64,000 bases of DNA from Teratosphaeria epicoccoides (lineage: Eukaryota; Ascomycota; Dothideomycetes; Mycosphaerellales; Teratosphaeriaceae): assembly GCA_021401465.1 (NCBI GenBank), contig JADDMT010000015.1:310001-374000 (forward strand). Direction: 5' to 3'. Each line of letters begins with the position of its first letter. Positions within the stretch are counted from its first letter, which is position 1. A model generated the notes under the pieces. The model was not told the origin of the DNA and ran no database searches. It saw nothing but the letters and a program-made list of their open reading frames with translations. Shown here piece after piece: positions 1 to 9,765 of this stretch. The translations under genes and the position numbers were made by a program.

Positions 1-13
1 TCATCCAACGAAC

Positions 14-2419
14 ATGACCGACGACAAGCTTCATCACTCATTCCTGACCTCCAACTTCAAAGTCTTCTTACCTGAAGTGGACGAGCTCCGCCTGCCGCAG
101 GACCAGTTCGATGCCTACGTGAAGAGTCTAGTGGCCCCTGTCGCGCCCACCACGCTCCCGGTTCGCACCAAACCTGCCAGCGCCAACTCTGCAAGACGTC
201 CGCTCGAGTCACCCAAGAAGGATGTGCTCTCCAGGAAAGCGTCTGCGCCGGCACAGCTCGACGGTCTTGCTACATCACGCTTCGTGGACGGCCTGCTGAC
301 CGACAAAGCGGCCGTTCCTTCCTTTGACGAGCACGACGGCAAGATGCTCACCGAGAATGGCGACGTAACATTCAGAACTTCTGGTGCGGCCTTGGTAGAT
401 CTCTTCTATGAGCTGATGGACGGCATCTCGGCGGCTCGCCTCACGCGCAAACTGGATGCGGCCTGGGATGCGGACAACGGAGCTACCCTGAAGATCATCT
501 GGAATGCTCGATCGATTCACCTTGGCAAGGGAAGCCGCCACACCTTCTACCGCGCAATTGGCTGGCTGGCACAGAAGCACCCACTGACCCTGATCGTCAA
601 CCTCCCGTACCTGGTGCGGCCCATCATTCCGAAAAAGGTGCCAAAGACCGATGAAGAGGACGACATGACGTGCGACAGCAAGACCGAGGACTTGGACCAT
701 GATTACGAGATTCTCGACAATTCTGAGCTGGACGGTCAGCCACCAGCAAAGAAGGTGAAGCTTGGTGACAGTCTGTCCGGATTTGACGTCACTTATGGCC
801 TCGCCCACGGTTACTGGAAGGATTTGCTCAACATTCTCGCCTTGGCGGCTAATGGCGAACTCAAGCCGCGCGGGAACCCGCGTGCGGTGCTCAACGTAGA
901 GAAGCCAGCCAAGCCATACAATCGTGACTGGACCAAAGGTAGGAAAAAGGGGACCCAAGACAGTCGCCACGAACGGGCTCGTGACTTATTTGAGCATGAC
1001 AAGTTCTACAGAGCTCTGCACCTCTCCGTCGCCCGACTGTTTGCAGATCAACTCAAGCTCGACAAGGCTCGTCTGGCATCTGGCGATAAGGCCGAGATGA
1101 GACTCATCACACTGACTGCCAAGTGGGCTCCGTCTCAGAAAGGGATGCACGACTCTCACACAATGATCGTCACCACCATTGCTGAGCTACTCTTCCCCTT
1201 CGATGAGGTCTGCCCTGCTGTCGAACCAGCGGACCGGGAGCTTTACCTCAAGCACGCACGTATCGCGTACCAGAGCAAGATTCTCTCTCCACTGCGCAAG
1301 CATATCGAAATCGTCGAGAGGCCCATCACCGCCAACAACTTCAGTGAGATCAAGTATGATAGGGTACCGTCGTGTGCGATGCAGCAATACACGGCGCTCT
1401 TCGTGAAAAAAGACCCGGAGGGCTTTGACAAGTACATTGAGAATGTCGCAGCTGGGACCGCCAGTATCTCTGGCGTGACACTCCTTCCTTCGACATTGGT
1501 GAGGTCTGTCAGCGAGGCTACCATTTTTCCTGAGCTCAACTCGCAACGAATCACGAAGGAGGGCGTTGTGAAAGCGAAAGTTGCTAATGGGCAATGGAAC
1601 ACACTGGTCCAGCGTACGAAGGACTCAGGCACCCTGCAGAGCTCGATCGCCGTCTGTGATGTCTCTGGCTCAATGCGATCTCCTGTTTTCCACGATGGCA
1701 CCGCCCCAATCGACTCTTCGATAGGGCTGTCTCTACTTCTGGCGGAGATCACTGCTCCACCCTTCGGAGGCGCCTTCATCACCTTTTCGGCAACCCCTCA
1801 GATCATGAAAGCTGGTGGTGTGGACGACAAACGTACATTCGATGAGAAGGTCAAGTATATCATGAGCAGCAACTTCAGCTTCAATACCGACTTTGAAGCC
1901 GTTTTCACTCGCTTGATTCTGCCGATGGCCGTCGAGCATAAGTTGAAGCCGGAGGAGATGGTCAAGAAGGTCTTTGTGTTCTCTGACATGCAGTTTGATG
2001 CAGCGGCAGCGCGGACCGACTATGAGGGTGGTTATGTGATGGATTGGCGTACTTCATATGAGCGCATACAGAAGGCCTATAGCCATGCAGGCTATCCAGT
2101 GCCTGAGCTTGTGTTCTGGAATCTGGCCGGGAAGTTCAAAAGTTTTTACACAGCGGAAGATGAAGATGCTGCGGCCAAGCCTGTACAGGCCGACACGGAA
2201 GGCACTGAATTGGTCAGTGGGTATAGCCACGGCCAATTGAAGATGTTCCTGGACAACGGTCACTTCGCGGATGCTGAAGAGGAAGTTGTTGAGGAGGAGG
2301 TTGTCGGGAAGGACGGAGATGGTGAGGTGCTTGTTCGCAAGAAGAAGAAGGATCCGATGGATGGCGTGAAGAGGGCGATTAGTCATGATGCTTATCGCAT
2401 GCTGAGGGTTGTTGATTGA
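14..2419 (+). CDS. DUF2828 family protein with vWA-like domain
   Basis: An 801-residue intronless protein. Its C-terminal half has a von Willebrand A-like fold signature: a MIDAS-type DVSGSM near residue 550, a conserved threonine in SFNTDFEAVF near 625, and an aspartate in FVFSDMQFD near 655. This layout matches the DUF2828 family of fungi and plants, whose biochemical role is unknown; relatives with a TROVE/vWA plan bind RNA, which is only a hint here. The middle carries an acidic, lysine-dotted stretch (residues 215 to 250) and the C-terminus has an acidic run followed by a KKKK patch. The first ATG at 14 follows an A-rich context and is the start chosen; the window edge is only 13 bases upstream, so an earlier exon cannot be excluded. 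Confidence 0.85.
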   Translation: MTDDKLHHSFLTSNFKVFLPEVDELRLPQDQFDAYVKSLVAPVAPTTLPVRTKPASANSARRPLESPKKDVLSRKASAPAQLDGLATSRFVDGLLTDKAAVPSFDEHDGKMLTENGDVTFRTSGAALVDLFYELMDGISAARLTRKLDAAWDADNGATLKIIWNARSIHLGKGSRHTFYRAIGWLAQKHPLTLIVNLPYLVRPIIPKKVPKTDEEDDMTCDSKTEDLDHDYEILDNSELDGQPPAKKVKLGDSLSGFDVTYGLAHGYWKDLLNILALAANGELKPRGNPRAVLNVEKPAKPYNRDWTKGRKKGTQDSRHERARDLFEHDKFYRALHLSVARLFADQLKLDKARLASGDKAEMRLITLTAKWAPSQKGMHDSHTMIVTTIAELLFPFDEVCPAVEPADRELYLKHARIAYQSKILSPLRKHIEIVERPITANNFSEIKYDRVPSCAMQQYTALFVKKDPEGFDKYIENVAAGTASISGVTLLPSTLVRSVSEATIFPELNSQRITKEGVVKAKVANGQWNTLVQRTKDSGTLQSSIAVCDVSGSMRSPVFHDGTAPIDSSIGLSLLLAEITAPPFGGAFITFSATPQIMKAGGVDDKRTFDEKVKYIMSSNFSFNTDFEAVFTRLILPMAVEHKLKPEEMVKKVFVFSDMQFDAAAARTDYEGGYVMDWRTSYERIQKAYSHAGYPVPELVFWNLAGKFKSFYTAEDEDAAAKPVQADTEGTELVSGYSHGQLKMFLDNGHFADAEEEVVEEEVVGKDGDGEVLVRKKKKDPMDGVKRAISHDAYRMLRVVD

Positions 2420-3310
2420 AGGGATGACCTGATCGGTTGGCGTGTTTGGAGATGGCACTGGTATTACCGTTTCGGGGCAAAGGGGGCACTGTGAGTCCAG
2501 CATGCCAGTGTCGAAGTTCTTTTTGACACATCGTTCAGACCGAGAGTGCCCGATTGCCATACTTGACGGCAGTGCCAGCCCTGGAAATGGCACTGACGGC
2601 GTCAGTGTATGACTGCCTTCCATTCCGTGCAGTCTTACTATGCTGCCGTTGGATGACCACCGTCCCAGAAGTGAATCACCAAATGCTGTGTGCGTATTTC
2701 AAGAAGACTCTCCTCCCACCTCATCCTTCGCCAACTCCTCGATCCTCTCCGTCAACTCAGTAGGGTCCGTGAACACACGCCATGACTTCCCAGTCAGTCC
2801 CTCAAAAGCCTTCTCAAACCTCTCGGGCGCAGATCACGAAAAGTGATGAGAGCCAGTGAATGTTGCCATTTTGATCAAGGCTCGCTTGTGTGCTCCTTAT
2901 GTGGCGCCGTCACAGTGCGTGCAACGCGCAATGGAAAAGAAGTTGCAATCTTGGAGGGGCAGAAGATGCACTTGTGGCAGCCTAGTGGTCGCCCTATGCC
3001 TGCCACTCTGCTCTTCAAAACTACAAAGTTGGTGTAATATCCCCATGCGAGTTGCAGGTAAGATACGTACTTGCAGACACTTTTTCCATACTGTTGTTCG
3101 ACGGAAAAATACAAGCAAATCCCCCGCGTTCCAGAGCGCGCCGAGCCCGCGCCGCCAATAGCGCCAGAATTCCACAAGCAAAAAATCGTCCTTGATAAAC
3201 GGATGCAAAACAACAACAAAAGGAATATAATCGGCGCCCTATTGACAAAGAAACATTAATTGATTACATGTGCTCCATCCAGCAAAAGGTGCGGCGCAAT
3301 GCCAATAGCA
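2420..3310. other. Intergenic region with a coding-like tail on the minus strand
   Basis: No complete gene is visible. On the minus strand, 2699 to 2833 reads as a 44-codon open tail ending in TGA, rich in charged helix-forming residues (APERFEKAFEGLTGKSW is part of it). It looks like the C-terminus of a protein, but a stop lies in frame just upstream at 2834 to 2836 and no convincing splice acceptor joins it to another exon. It may be a gene remnant. Confidence 0.4.
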
Positions 3311-3395
3311 AGTCCCCTTCGCGGGTCGAACGCGAGACCTTAGGATTTAGTGCGATTGTCTGCAATCCCACGCTCTACCACTGAGCTAAGGAGAC
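3311..3395 (-). tRNA. tRNA-Cys (GCA) with a 13-nt intron
   Basis: The minus strand folds as a full cloverleaf. The acceptor stem GTCTCCT pairs with AGGGGAC (one G-U pair), the D arm is GCTC-AGTGGTA-GAGC, the anticodon stem TGGGA pairs with TCCTA, and the T arm is TCGCG-TTCGACC-CGCGA. The anticodon loop is 20 nt long and begins TTGCAGA. Placing U33 before GCA gives a cysteine anticodon, with an intron of about 13 nt after position 37. The mature tRNA would be 72 nt before CCA addition. Isotype rests on the anticodon reading. Confidence 0.88.
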
Positions 3396-4517
3396 CCAAT
3401 TGTCGAGAACAACGTGTTGAAAGCTAAATTATATATCGTAATTAGCCTGGCCGAGGATGTGCCGTGAAGTATGCCTCTACAATGACCGCGCCATATTGGC
3501 CCTGGATCCTTCACCGCGAACACTGTTCTTGTCCTATTTGCAAGAGCACCTACGGTAGTCTACTAACAATATCCACACATTCTGCAGATCAGGTAGGGCG
3601 TCAAGCTTTAATGCACTGGTGACTTGGTGGAAGGGCAGACTCATCTTGGCACAGGTACGTACTGATCAATACATCTGCATGTTGATCCTCACCGCTCACT
3701 TCATAAGATTATTTCATTCCTGGTCTTGAACACCTAGCCATAACAGTCATTCTTCCATTCCCCTCCTACTGAGGACCAGTGTCACTTCAGCACCTGTAGA
3801 CACATCAACACCTGCGGGAGCGAGGCAATCATCAGTGACATCTCGCCAACATGGACGCTATCTGGTGGCGCCTCAACATTCACAATCGCGTCACTTCAAG
3901 ATCAGCGTCATCGCCGCTCGACGCATCACCTCACGTTGACAGCATCAAGATCCACCTTCGGTGCGACGTCCACATCACGCGTCTCAACTTCGAGAAACTT
4001 ATAGCCGCGTCGGCCTAAAGCGTCAGAATCAGCACCAGAGTCAGCACTAAGCGCGATCTCACCTCAATCACTGTCAACAATGGCTGACGACGCTTTGTCT
4101 GATGAGGCGTACTTCGTGTATCCGTCACTGTATACTCTGATGGTATCATGCGCACGCTTGTTCCCCGGCAGACATCTTTGCTCCACGACTTCTTGTCGCA
4201 GATGGGGTTCAATTTCAAGCAGACACAAGGTATAGCGTGTGGTCAAGAGACTTTCTTCAAGGTCTGCTCATTGTGCTCCATGCGATAGCTGCCATACTGT
4301 CGATTTACACTGTCACATGCCGCGCTGTGCTAGTGGACTGCCCATCATACGAAAAACCCCAATGATTAAGACAAATACCTCCCCACAAGTCTCCATATCC
4401 ACCGAACGAAATGTTTCGTAATGCCGCTGTACAAATGCAAACCAGTCGTAACCCTTTCCCTGCACTAGGATCGATAGGGCTCGTTGACCGCTGTGCTGAG
4501 TTCCAGAAGCACGACGT
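3396..4517. other. Intergenic region, nothing recognised
   Basis: About 1.1 kb between the tRNA and the GPI-protein gene. All open frames are short and lack coding character. A CA/TC-rich patch with repeated cagcatca-like words lies at 3880 to 4070. I see no gene or mobile element. Confidence 0.5.
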
Positions 4518-5282
4518 TTACAGGAAGAATGCGGCGACGGCACCGGCTCCGGCGACGAAGCCGGCGACATTGTGCGATGCGGCACCGGTGTAGATTGCGC
4601 CGGTGGAAGTGGCCTTGCTGGCGCCGGTGCCTGAGGCGTAGCCAGAGGCGGCTGGGGCGGTGCCAGAGCTGTGACAAGTCAGCGTGGCATTCACGTTCGC
4701 TTTTGAAAGACAGCACTTACGGAGCGACGCTCATTGTAGCCGGGCCAGTTGGGTAAGGAGCGGCGCTGCCAGCCGGGGAGGAGTATGGGACGTTGGTCGC
4801 GGCGACTGAGGAGGCCCCAGTAGGAGCTTGCACTTGACCTGCGATTCCGAGTCAGCCAGAGCATTCGTCCACGCAGCAGAAGAACACATCATACCATCAG
4901 AGATCTGCGACACGACAGGAGCAGAGGCCATCGAGGAAGCAGCGGAGACGGGCGCAACAGTCGCAGCGCTGGTAGTAGCCTGAGCAGCCGAGCTCGACGC
5001 GACGGAGGCGCTGGTGGTGACTGGGACAGCGGAGGACTCGACGGATGCAGCAGAGGACCAAGACGCGGACCAAGACGCGGACCACACAGTCGGGGTGGTA
5101 GAGGCCTCAGAGTATGTCTCGGTCGACGCGCTCACTGACGTGTGTGTGCGTGCCGGGCAGTTGGTCACCTCAGGACCGCACGAGGTGATGGTGTCGACCT
5201 CAGTCTGGTAGATCGTCTCGGTCTGAGCCGGAGCGGCGATGGCGAAGCCAGCAAAGGCGGCGATGGCGATGAAGGAACGCAT
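4518..5282 (-). CDS. GPI-anchored Ser/Thr/Ala-rich cell-wall protein
   Basis: Three exons: 5282-4895, 4838-4721 and 4668-4518, with introns of 56 and 52 nt (donors GTATGA and GTAAGT, acceptors GCAG and ACAG). All phases agree. The product of about 218 residues starts with a signal peptide (MRSFIAIAAFAGFAIAAPA). A short conserved head with two cysteines (TSCGPEVTNCPA) follows, then a long Ser/Ala/Thr/Val-rich stalk. It ends in a hydrophobic tail (VAGFVAGAGAVAAFFL) preceded by small residues, typical of a GPI-attachment signal. It is therefore probably a wall or plasma-membrane mannoprotein. This head is common in ascomycete GPI serine-rich proteins of unknown function. Retaining the first intron would change the frame and remove the anchor. 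Confidence 0.83.
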
Positions 5283-6072
5283 CTTGACTGTTGTGTAGTT
5301 TAAAGGTGGTGGTTTCGAGGTGTGGTGTTGTGTGAGGATGTTATCAAGCTGGTTATTAATGAGTGTGGCTTTGTTCTTTGTTGCTGTGAAAGATTGGACG
5401 ACCGGAGTCAACGATTACTGTGGTGTTTGCGAGGTTGCACGAAGAAAGAGACCGACAGGGCGCGGGCGCTTATATTCCTCGTCATGCTGGTCATCCCCTA
5501 CTGTTGTGGACTGGATGCGCCGTTGGCAGCGCGAAATTGCGTTGGCGTTAGAGTCCAGACACCGGTGGGTGCACGGTGAAATTAAAGGTCCAGGGGTGCC
5601 CAATCGAGTTCTCCGACCTGGCGATCGCGGGGCCGAGGATGAAGATGTGGTGACACAGGCGGCTGAAAGAAGGCGAGCGACTTCTGATGATTTGCACGGA
5701 GTCATTCTGGTTGTATTGCTGCAGATATTCGTGACAGCTCAGCGCGATTCGATGTGTCCGATGGCAACAAGTCTGCAATTCCTACTACAGTGGAAGACCG
5801 GTCGACGCTCCATAAAGCTTGGTGAAGGCTTAGGGTTTGCTTCTTTTCGCTGCCCTGGAACAACCACATCACCCATCCGACCTATCAGCGTTCCCGAGTG
5901 AGGACGCGTACGTGTGTTGAAGATCCGTATCCAGAGTAGTGGAAACGAGTCTGTGTCGCATGCGGATATTATTGTTTGAGTAGCGTGCTCCACGTGCAAA
6001 CTCTCTCGGCCAGTCACTCAATGCCACCACCACCGTCTCTCTACTGCCATCGTCCATCCAACCCAGAGCGAC
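5283..6072. promoter_or_regulatory. Shared upstream region of the GPI-protein and Mutator-derived genes
   Basis: These 790 bases separate two divergently transcribed genes and must hold both promoters. I see no clear TATA box or other named site. A CT/CA-rich stretch just before 6073 may be the 5-prime leader of the plus-strand gene. Confidence 0.4.
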
Positions 6073-7044
6073 ATGGACGAGATCGATTCTTTGCGGCAAC
6101 AACTCCACGCGGCCGAGTTCTTGGTGACTTCTCTCCAGTCTCGGCTTGTGCGCGCTGAAGCGCGGTACGACGCTGCAAATCAATATCATGACAGCAGAGT
6201 AGCCCAAAGCGGCACTGACGAGGGCACGACTCACCACGAGCAGCGATGCGCCCAGATCGATGGTAGCCAGAAGGTTCAGCACCAGCACGTGAACGACACC
6301 GTGACTCAATCTCAAACAACCTGTCGGGAGCAAGTCGAACTCAGACAGGCACCGCGGCCGTATCCACAAGGTCACCTGCAACAGACTGAGCCGGATGAGC
6401 AGCACAGCGGCGGCTTGCCCAATGTCCACGATGAGGCTCGAGTCGATGATCAGGAGGACGACGAAGATGAGCCCAGTCAAACCACTGAGCCTTCCGAGTA
6501 CTCAATCCCCGCAGGAATGGCCCTGCCAAACGTATCGGTCAAGACAATCTTCCCCGACCTGGGTACAGTAAAAGCAGCCATCGAAGCGTACGCTCTCGCG
6601 CAAGGCTGGACGCCGGCCACGAAAAAGCGCGATCGTCTAAGAATCTGTATGGGCTGCCGCACAGCACCCAACTGCACCTTCCACGTCCGTGCTGAGACAT
6701 GCGCGGAGGGCGCGCGTATCTCGGCGTCCAAGATGGCGCACACGTGCCAGAATGCTGTCGCTGGTGGCGGAGTGCCCAAGCGACATCATGTAGCGAGTCT
6801 GAGGTTTCTGAGACAAGAAGTCCCGAAGTTCATGGAGATTACTCGAGCGACTCCGACAAAGGACATTCAGGATGCTGTTCGGGAGCGGTTCGGGACAAAG
6901 ATTTCTTTAGCGCAGTGCTCGAAGTTGAGGGGGAGAGTGAGAGAGAAGAAGAGTTGCCAGCAGGGCTGCTCAAAGTGCGGCGGCCATGGGCATAATAGGC
7001 TGACTTGTCCGAGTGTTGCGCGGACGTCACTGGCTGGCGGGTGA
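6073..7044 (+). CDS. Mutator-like (MULE) transposase-derived DNA-binding protein with zinc knuckle, no catalytic core
   Basis: A 323-residue intronless protein. Residues 1 to 35 form a likely coiled coil (heptads in DSLRQQLHAAEFLVTSLQSR). A Q/H/E-rich linker follows. From about 155 to 225 it matches the Mutator-type transposase DNA-binding domain: FPDLGTVKAAIEAYALAQGW, then CMGCRTAPNCTFHVRA and a closing HTC, which gives zinc ligands. Residues 235 to 300 resemble the linker that precedes the DDE core in MULE transposases. Instead of that core, the protein ends in a CCHC knuckle (CSKCGGHGHNRLTC). Full-length MULE transposases carry DBD, DDE core, SWIM and knuckle, so the core appears lost. It could be a domesticated regulator or a truncated transposon gene. 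No stops or frameshifts interrupt it. Confidence 0.78.
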   Translation: MDEIDSLRQQLHAAEFLVTSLQSRLVRAEARYDAANQYHDSRVAQSGTDEGTTHHEQRCAQIDGSQKVQHQHVNDTVTQSQTTCREQVELRQAPRPYPQGHLQQTEPDEQHSGGLPNVHDEARVDDQEDDEDEPSQTTEPSEYSIPAGMALPNVSVKTIFPDLGTVKAAIEAYALAQGWTPATKKRDRLRICMGCRTAPNCTFHVRAETCAEGARISASKMAHTCQNAVAGGGVPKRHHVASLRFLRQEVPKFMEITRATPTKDIQDAVRERFGTKISLAQCSKLRGRVREKKSCQQGCSKCGGHGHNRLTCPSVARTSLAGG

Positions 7045-7089
7045 CCATCAAGATGATTGCAGTCATCGACCATCATAAGAATCAAGCAT

Positions 7090-7980
7090 CTAGCTGATAG
7101 CTATTCCTTTGAACATTTTCGTGATGCCTGTGATGGCCTCTTCCACAGGCAAGCGCTCCATACTCGACGCACCGAAGAAGCCATGCACGCCTTTACACCT
7201 CTCGAGCACGAACTTCGCATCCTCCGGCTTCGCGATTGGCCCTCCATGACACAAGACAATAATGTCGCCGTTCACCCCAATCGCGGCATCACGAATGTCC
7301 TGGATCTCCTTCACGCAATCCTCCAGCGACTTGCCCGTTTGGGCACCAATAGAGCCACTGCTCGTAAGACCCATATGCGCGACCACGACATCCGCGCCAG
7401 CCTGCGCCATCTTGGCCGCCTCCTCAGCATCAAAGACATACGGCGTCGTGAGCATATCCAGATCATGCGCCGCCCTCACCATATCAACCTCCATCTGATA
7501 GCTCATCCCGGTCTCCTCCAGATTCGCCCTAAACGTCCCATCGATCAAGCCAACAGTCGGAAAGTTCTGCACACCAGCGAACCCGAGGTCTTTGAGCTGG
7601 TCTAGGAATCTGGGGATGTCTCTGAACGGATCTGAGGCGCAAACACCGGCGATCACGGGCGTGTGCTTGACTACAGGGAGGACTTCTTTGGCCATGTCGA
7701 CGACGACGTCGTTGGCGTTGCCGTAGGGCATGAGACCTGCAAGGGAGCCGCGGCCGGCCATGCGGAAGCGGCCGGAATTGTAGATGATTATCAGGTCGCC
7801 GCCGCCTTGTTCGACGAATTTGGCGGAAAGGCCAATGCCTGGAGAGTCTGGTTAACGTAGTGGAGGTCGTTTGGTGCGCCGACGAGCAATACCTGCACCG
7901 GCTCCGACGAGTGCCTTGCCATCTTTGATCTGTTGTCTGAAGCCATCCAGTATTTGCTTGCGCTCTGTTGGTGGTGCCAT
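7090..7980 (-). CDS. TIM-barrel protein of the PEP-hydrolase-like/Tm-1 C-terminal family
   Basis: Two exons, 7980-7893 and 7838-7090, joined by a 54-nt intron (GT donor, CTCCAG acceptor) in correct phase, giving 278 residues. The start MAPPTERKQILDGFRQQI is the first ATG and opens on an amphipathic helix. The body reads as a beta/alpha barrel: VGAGAG, LIIIYNSGRFRMAGRGS, TPVIAGVCASDPFR, FAGVQNFPTVGLIDG, ADVVVAHMGLTSSG and DIIVLCHGGPI. This matches the TIM-barrel signal-transduction family, which corresponds to the C-terminal half of tomato Tm-1. The enzymatic activity is not established. It lies head to head with the UPF0261 gene, whose product matches the N-terminal half of Tm-1, which suggests the two proteins work together. 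Its stop lies 45 bases from that of the converging Mutator-derived gene. Confidence 0.86.
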
Positions 7981-8294
7981 GTTCGTCGAGCTGACTAGCA
8001 GACGCAGGCAGTGTACCACTATCACAGACTGATCGAGAAGCTTAATGCTGCGGGATATTACGCTGAACCTGTCACAGATGCCTCAGATTTGCTATGCTAC
8101 AACACATTTACCGTACTGTAAGGTCAGAATGTGATAGAGACTTGCCCTCTGACGCAATCATGCTCTGTACCTGCGTCGCCACGGTCCGAAGTCGTTCCTC
8201 TACATTTCAGAGAATCTGCCCCCCGCGTACAGCTCCTTGTCATCGACGACAACGGCTCAAAAAACGAAAAAGACTTGAGCAACGATTCGCGGGC
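7981..8294. promoter_or_regulatory. Divergent promoter of the Tm-1-like pair
   Basis: These 314 bases lie between the start codons of the TIM-barrel and UPF0261 genes. The plus-strand frame is open back to 8094, so part of this interval could encode an N-terminal extension of the UPF0261 protein; I treat it as 5-prime leader. Confidence 0.5.
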
Positions 8295-9614
8295 ATGCCA
8301 CACATTGTCTTATTGGGCACAGCAGACAGCAAATTAGAGGAACTGCTGTTCTTGCGAGCCCAGATACTGGCCCATGGCGGCGCCGAATGCACCGTCACCT
8401 TTGTCGACGTCGGTCGATCGCACGTCGAACATGAACATATAGACGTCTCACAGAAGACGTTGACTACCAAATACGCCCCCAAAGATGCCACAGAAAACGA
8501 CACCAGCACTCTCCCGCGCGGCGACGTAATAACCCACATGATCGCCTGCGGCACCAACTACCTCCGCTCCGCCTACCAAGCCGGCCTGTCAGACTCTTCC
8601 AAAGCCATCCACGCTATCATCTCCGCCGGCGGCACAGGCGGGACCTCTCTAGCCTCAGGAATCATGCGCGAAGTCCTCCCCATCGGACTGCCGAAACTCA
8701 TCGTCTCGACCAATGCGTCCGGGGACACGCGGCCCGTGGTGGGCGAAACAGATATCACTCTCATGTATTCCGTCTGCGACATCGCAGGCCTCAACCACCT
8801 CCTCCGCCGTATCCTGTCGAATGCGGCGGCCGCAATAGCCGGGATGGCGCGGGCTTACTCCGCTTCCACCTCGCCCACCTCCTCACCATCCCCCGCCCCG
8901 CAAAGCGGCGAGCGGAAAGAGAAATACAAAGTCGGCCTCACCATGTTCGGCGTGACGACCCCCTGCATCGACACCATCCGCGCCCACCTCTCGCGCCACT
9001 ACGCCATCGAGCCCCTCGTCTTCCACTGCACCGGCGCCGGGGGCCGCGCGCTGGAACGCCTCATCGCCTCGGGGACCCTCGACGCCGTCCTCGACGTCAC
9101 CACCACCGAGATCCCGGACTACCTCTGCGGGGGCGAAATGTCCGCGGGCCCGGCACGTCTCGAAGGCGCGCTGCGGCGCGGGATCCCGTACGTGGTGTCG
9201 GTGGGGGCGTGCGACATGGTGAATTTCGGGCCGCGGAGCAGCGTGCCGGAGCGGTTCGGGGGCAGGAAGCTGCTGGTGCATAATCCGAGCGTCACGTTGA
9301 TGAGGACGACGGCGGAGGAGTGTAGAGGGGTTGGGGAGTTTGTGGTGCGGAAGATCAGGGGCGTGGCGAGGGATGCGGCGAAGGTGCAGGTCGTGCTTCC
9401 TGAGGGCGGGATATCCATGATCGCGGTGCCGGACGCGCCGTTTTGTGATGCTGAGGCGGATGAGGCGTTGTTCTCGACTATTGAGGCTGGGCTTGAGGGG
9501 ACGGGGGTGCCTGTGATTCGGGATCAGAGGGATATCAATGATGCGGGCTTTGCTGTAGATTTGGCTGAGAGGTTGGTGGGGATCATGGGCATAGAGCGGA
9601 TCAGTAGTGGATGA
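8295..9614 (+). CDS. UPF0261 / Tm-1 N-terminal-like ATP-binding protein
   Basis: A 439-residue intronless protein. The start MPHIVLLGTADSKLEELLFL is chosen because it opens directly on the family's first strand and GT(A/L)DTK-like motif; the frame is open 67 codons further up. Family landmarks include THMIACGTNYLRSAYQAG, ISAGGTGGTSLASGIMREVL, LPKLIVSTNASGDTRP and, in the second lobe, VGLTMFGVTTPCI, VFHCTGAGGRALERLI and LDVTTTEIPDYLCGGEMSAG. This is the two-lobed UPF0261 fold, corresponding to the N-terminal half of tomato Tm-1, the part that binds a viral replication protein in plants. Its native role in fungi is unknown; neighbourhood with the TIM-barrel gene implies a shared small-molecule pathway. 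Third codon positions are C-rich to about 9160 and then G-rich. Confidence 0.87.
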   Translation: MPHIVLLGTADSKLEELLFLRAQILAHGGAECTVTFVDVGRSHVEHEHIDVSQKTLTTKYAPKDATENDTSTLPRGDVITHMIACGTNYLRSAYQAGLSDSSKAIHAIISAGGTGGTSLASGIMREVLPIGLPKLIVSTNASGDTRPVVGETDITLMYSVCDIAGLNHLLRRILSNAAAAIAGMARAYSASTSPTSSPSPAPQSGERKEKYKVGLTMFGVTTPCIDTIRAHLSRHYAIEPLVFHCTGAGGRALERLIASGTLDAVLDVTTTEIPDYLCGGEMSAGPARLEGALRRGIPYVVSVGACDMVNFGPRSSVPERFGGRKLLVHNPSVTLMRTTAEECRGVGEFVVRKIRGVARDAAKVQVVLPEGGISMIAVPDAPFCDAEADEALFSTIEAGLEGTGVPVIRDQRDINDAGFAVDLAERLVGIMGIERISSG

Positions 9615-9765
9615 TTCTTGCAGCCTGCGACATTGGACGACTAACTTTTGCCGATTCCTGCGCCAGCCCAATTGTCCTTGTGCTGTCTACTTCACGCCAC
9701 AATGTTGGTGTATCGTTTTTTAGATCATCTCCTGCCACATTCACCAAAAGTCCCTTTCCCCCCCC

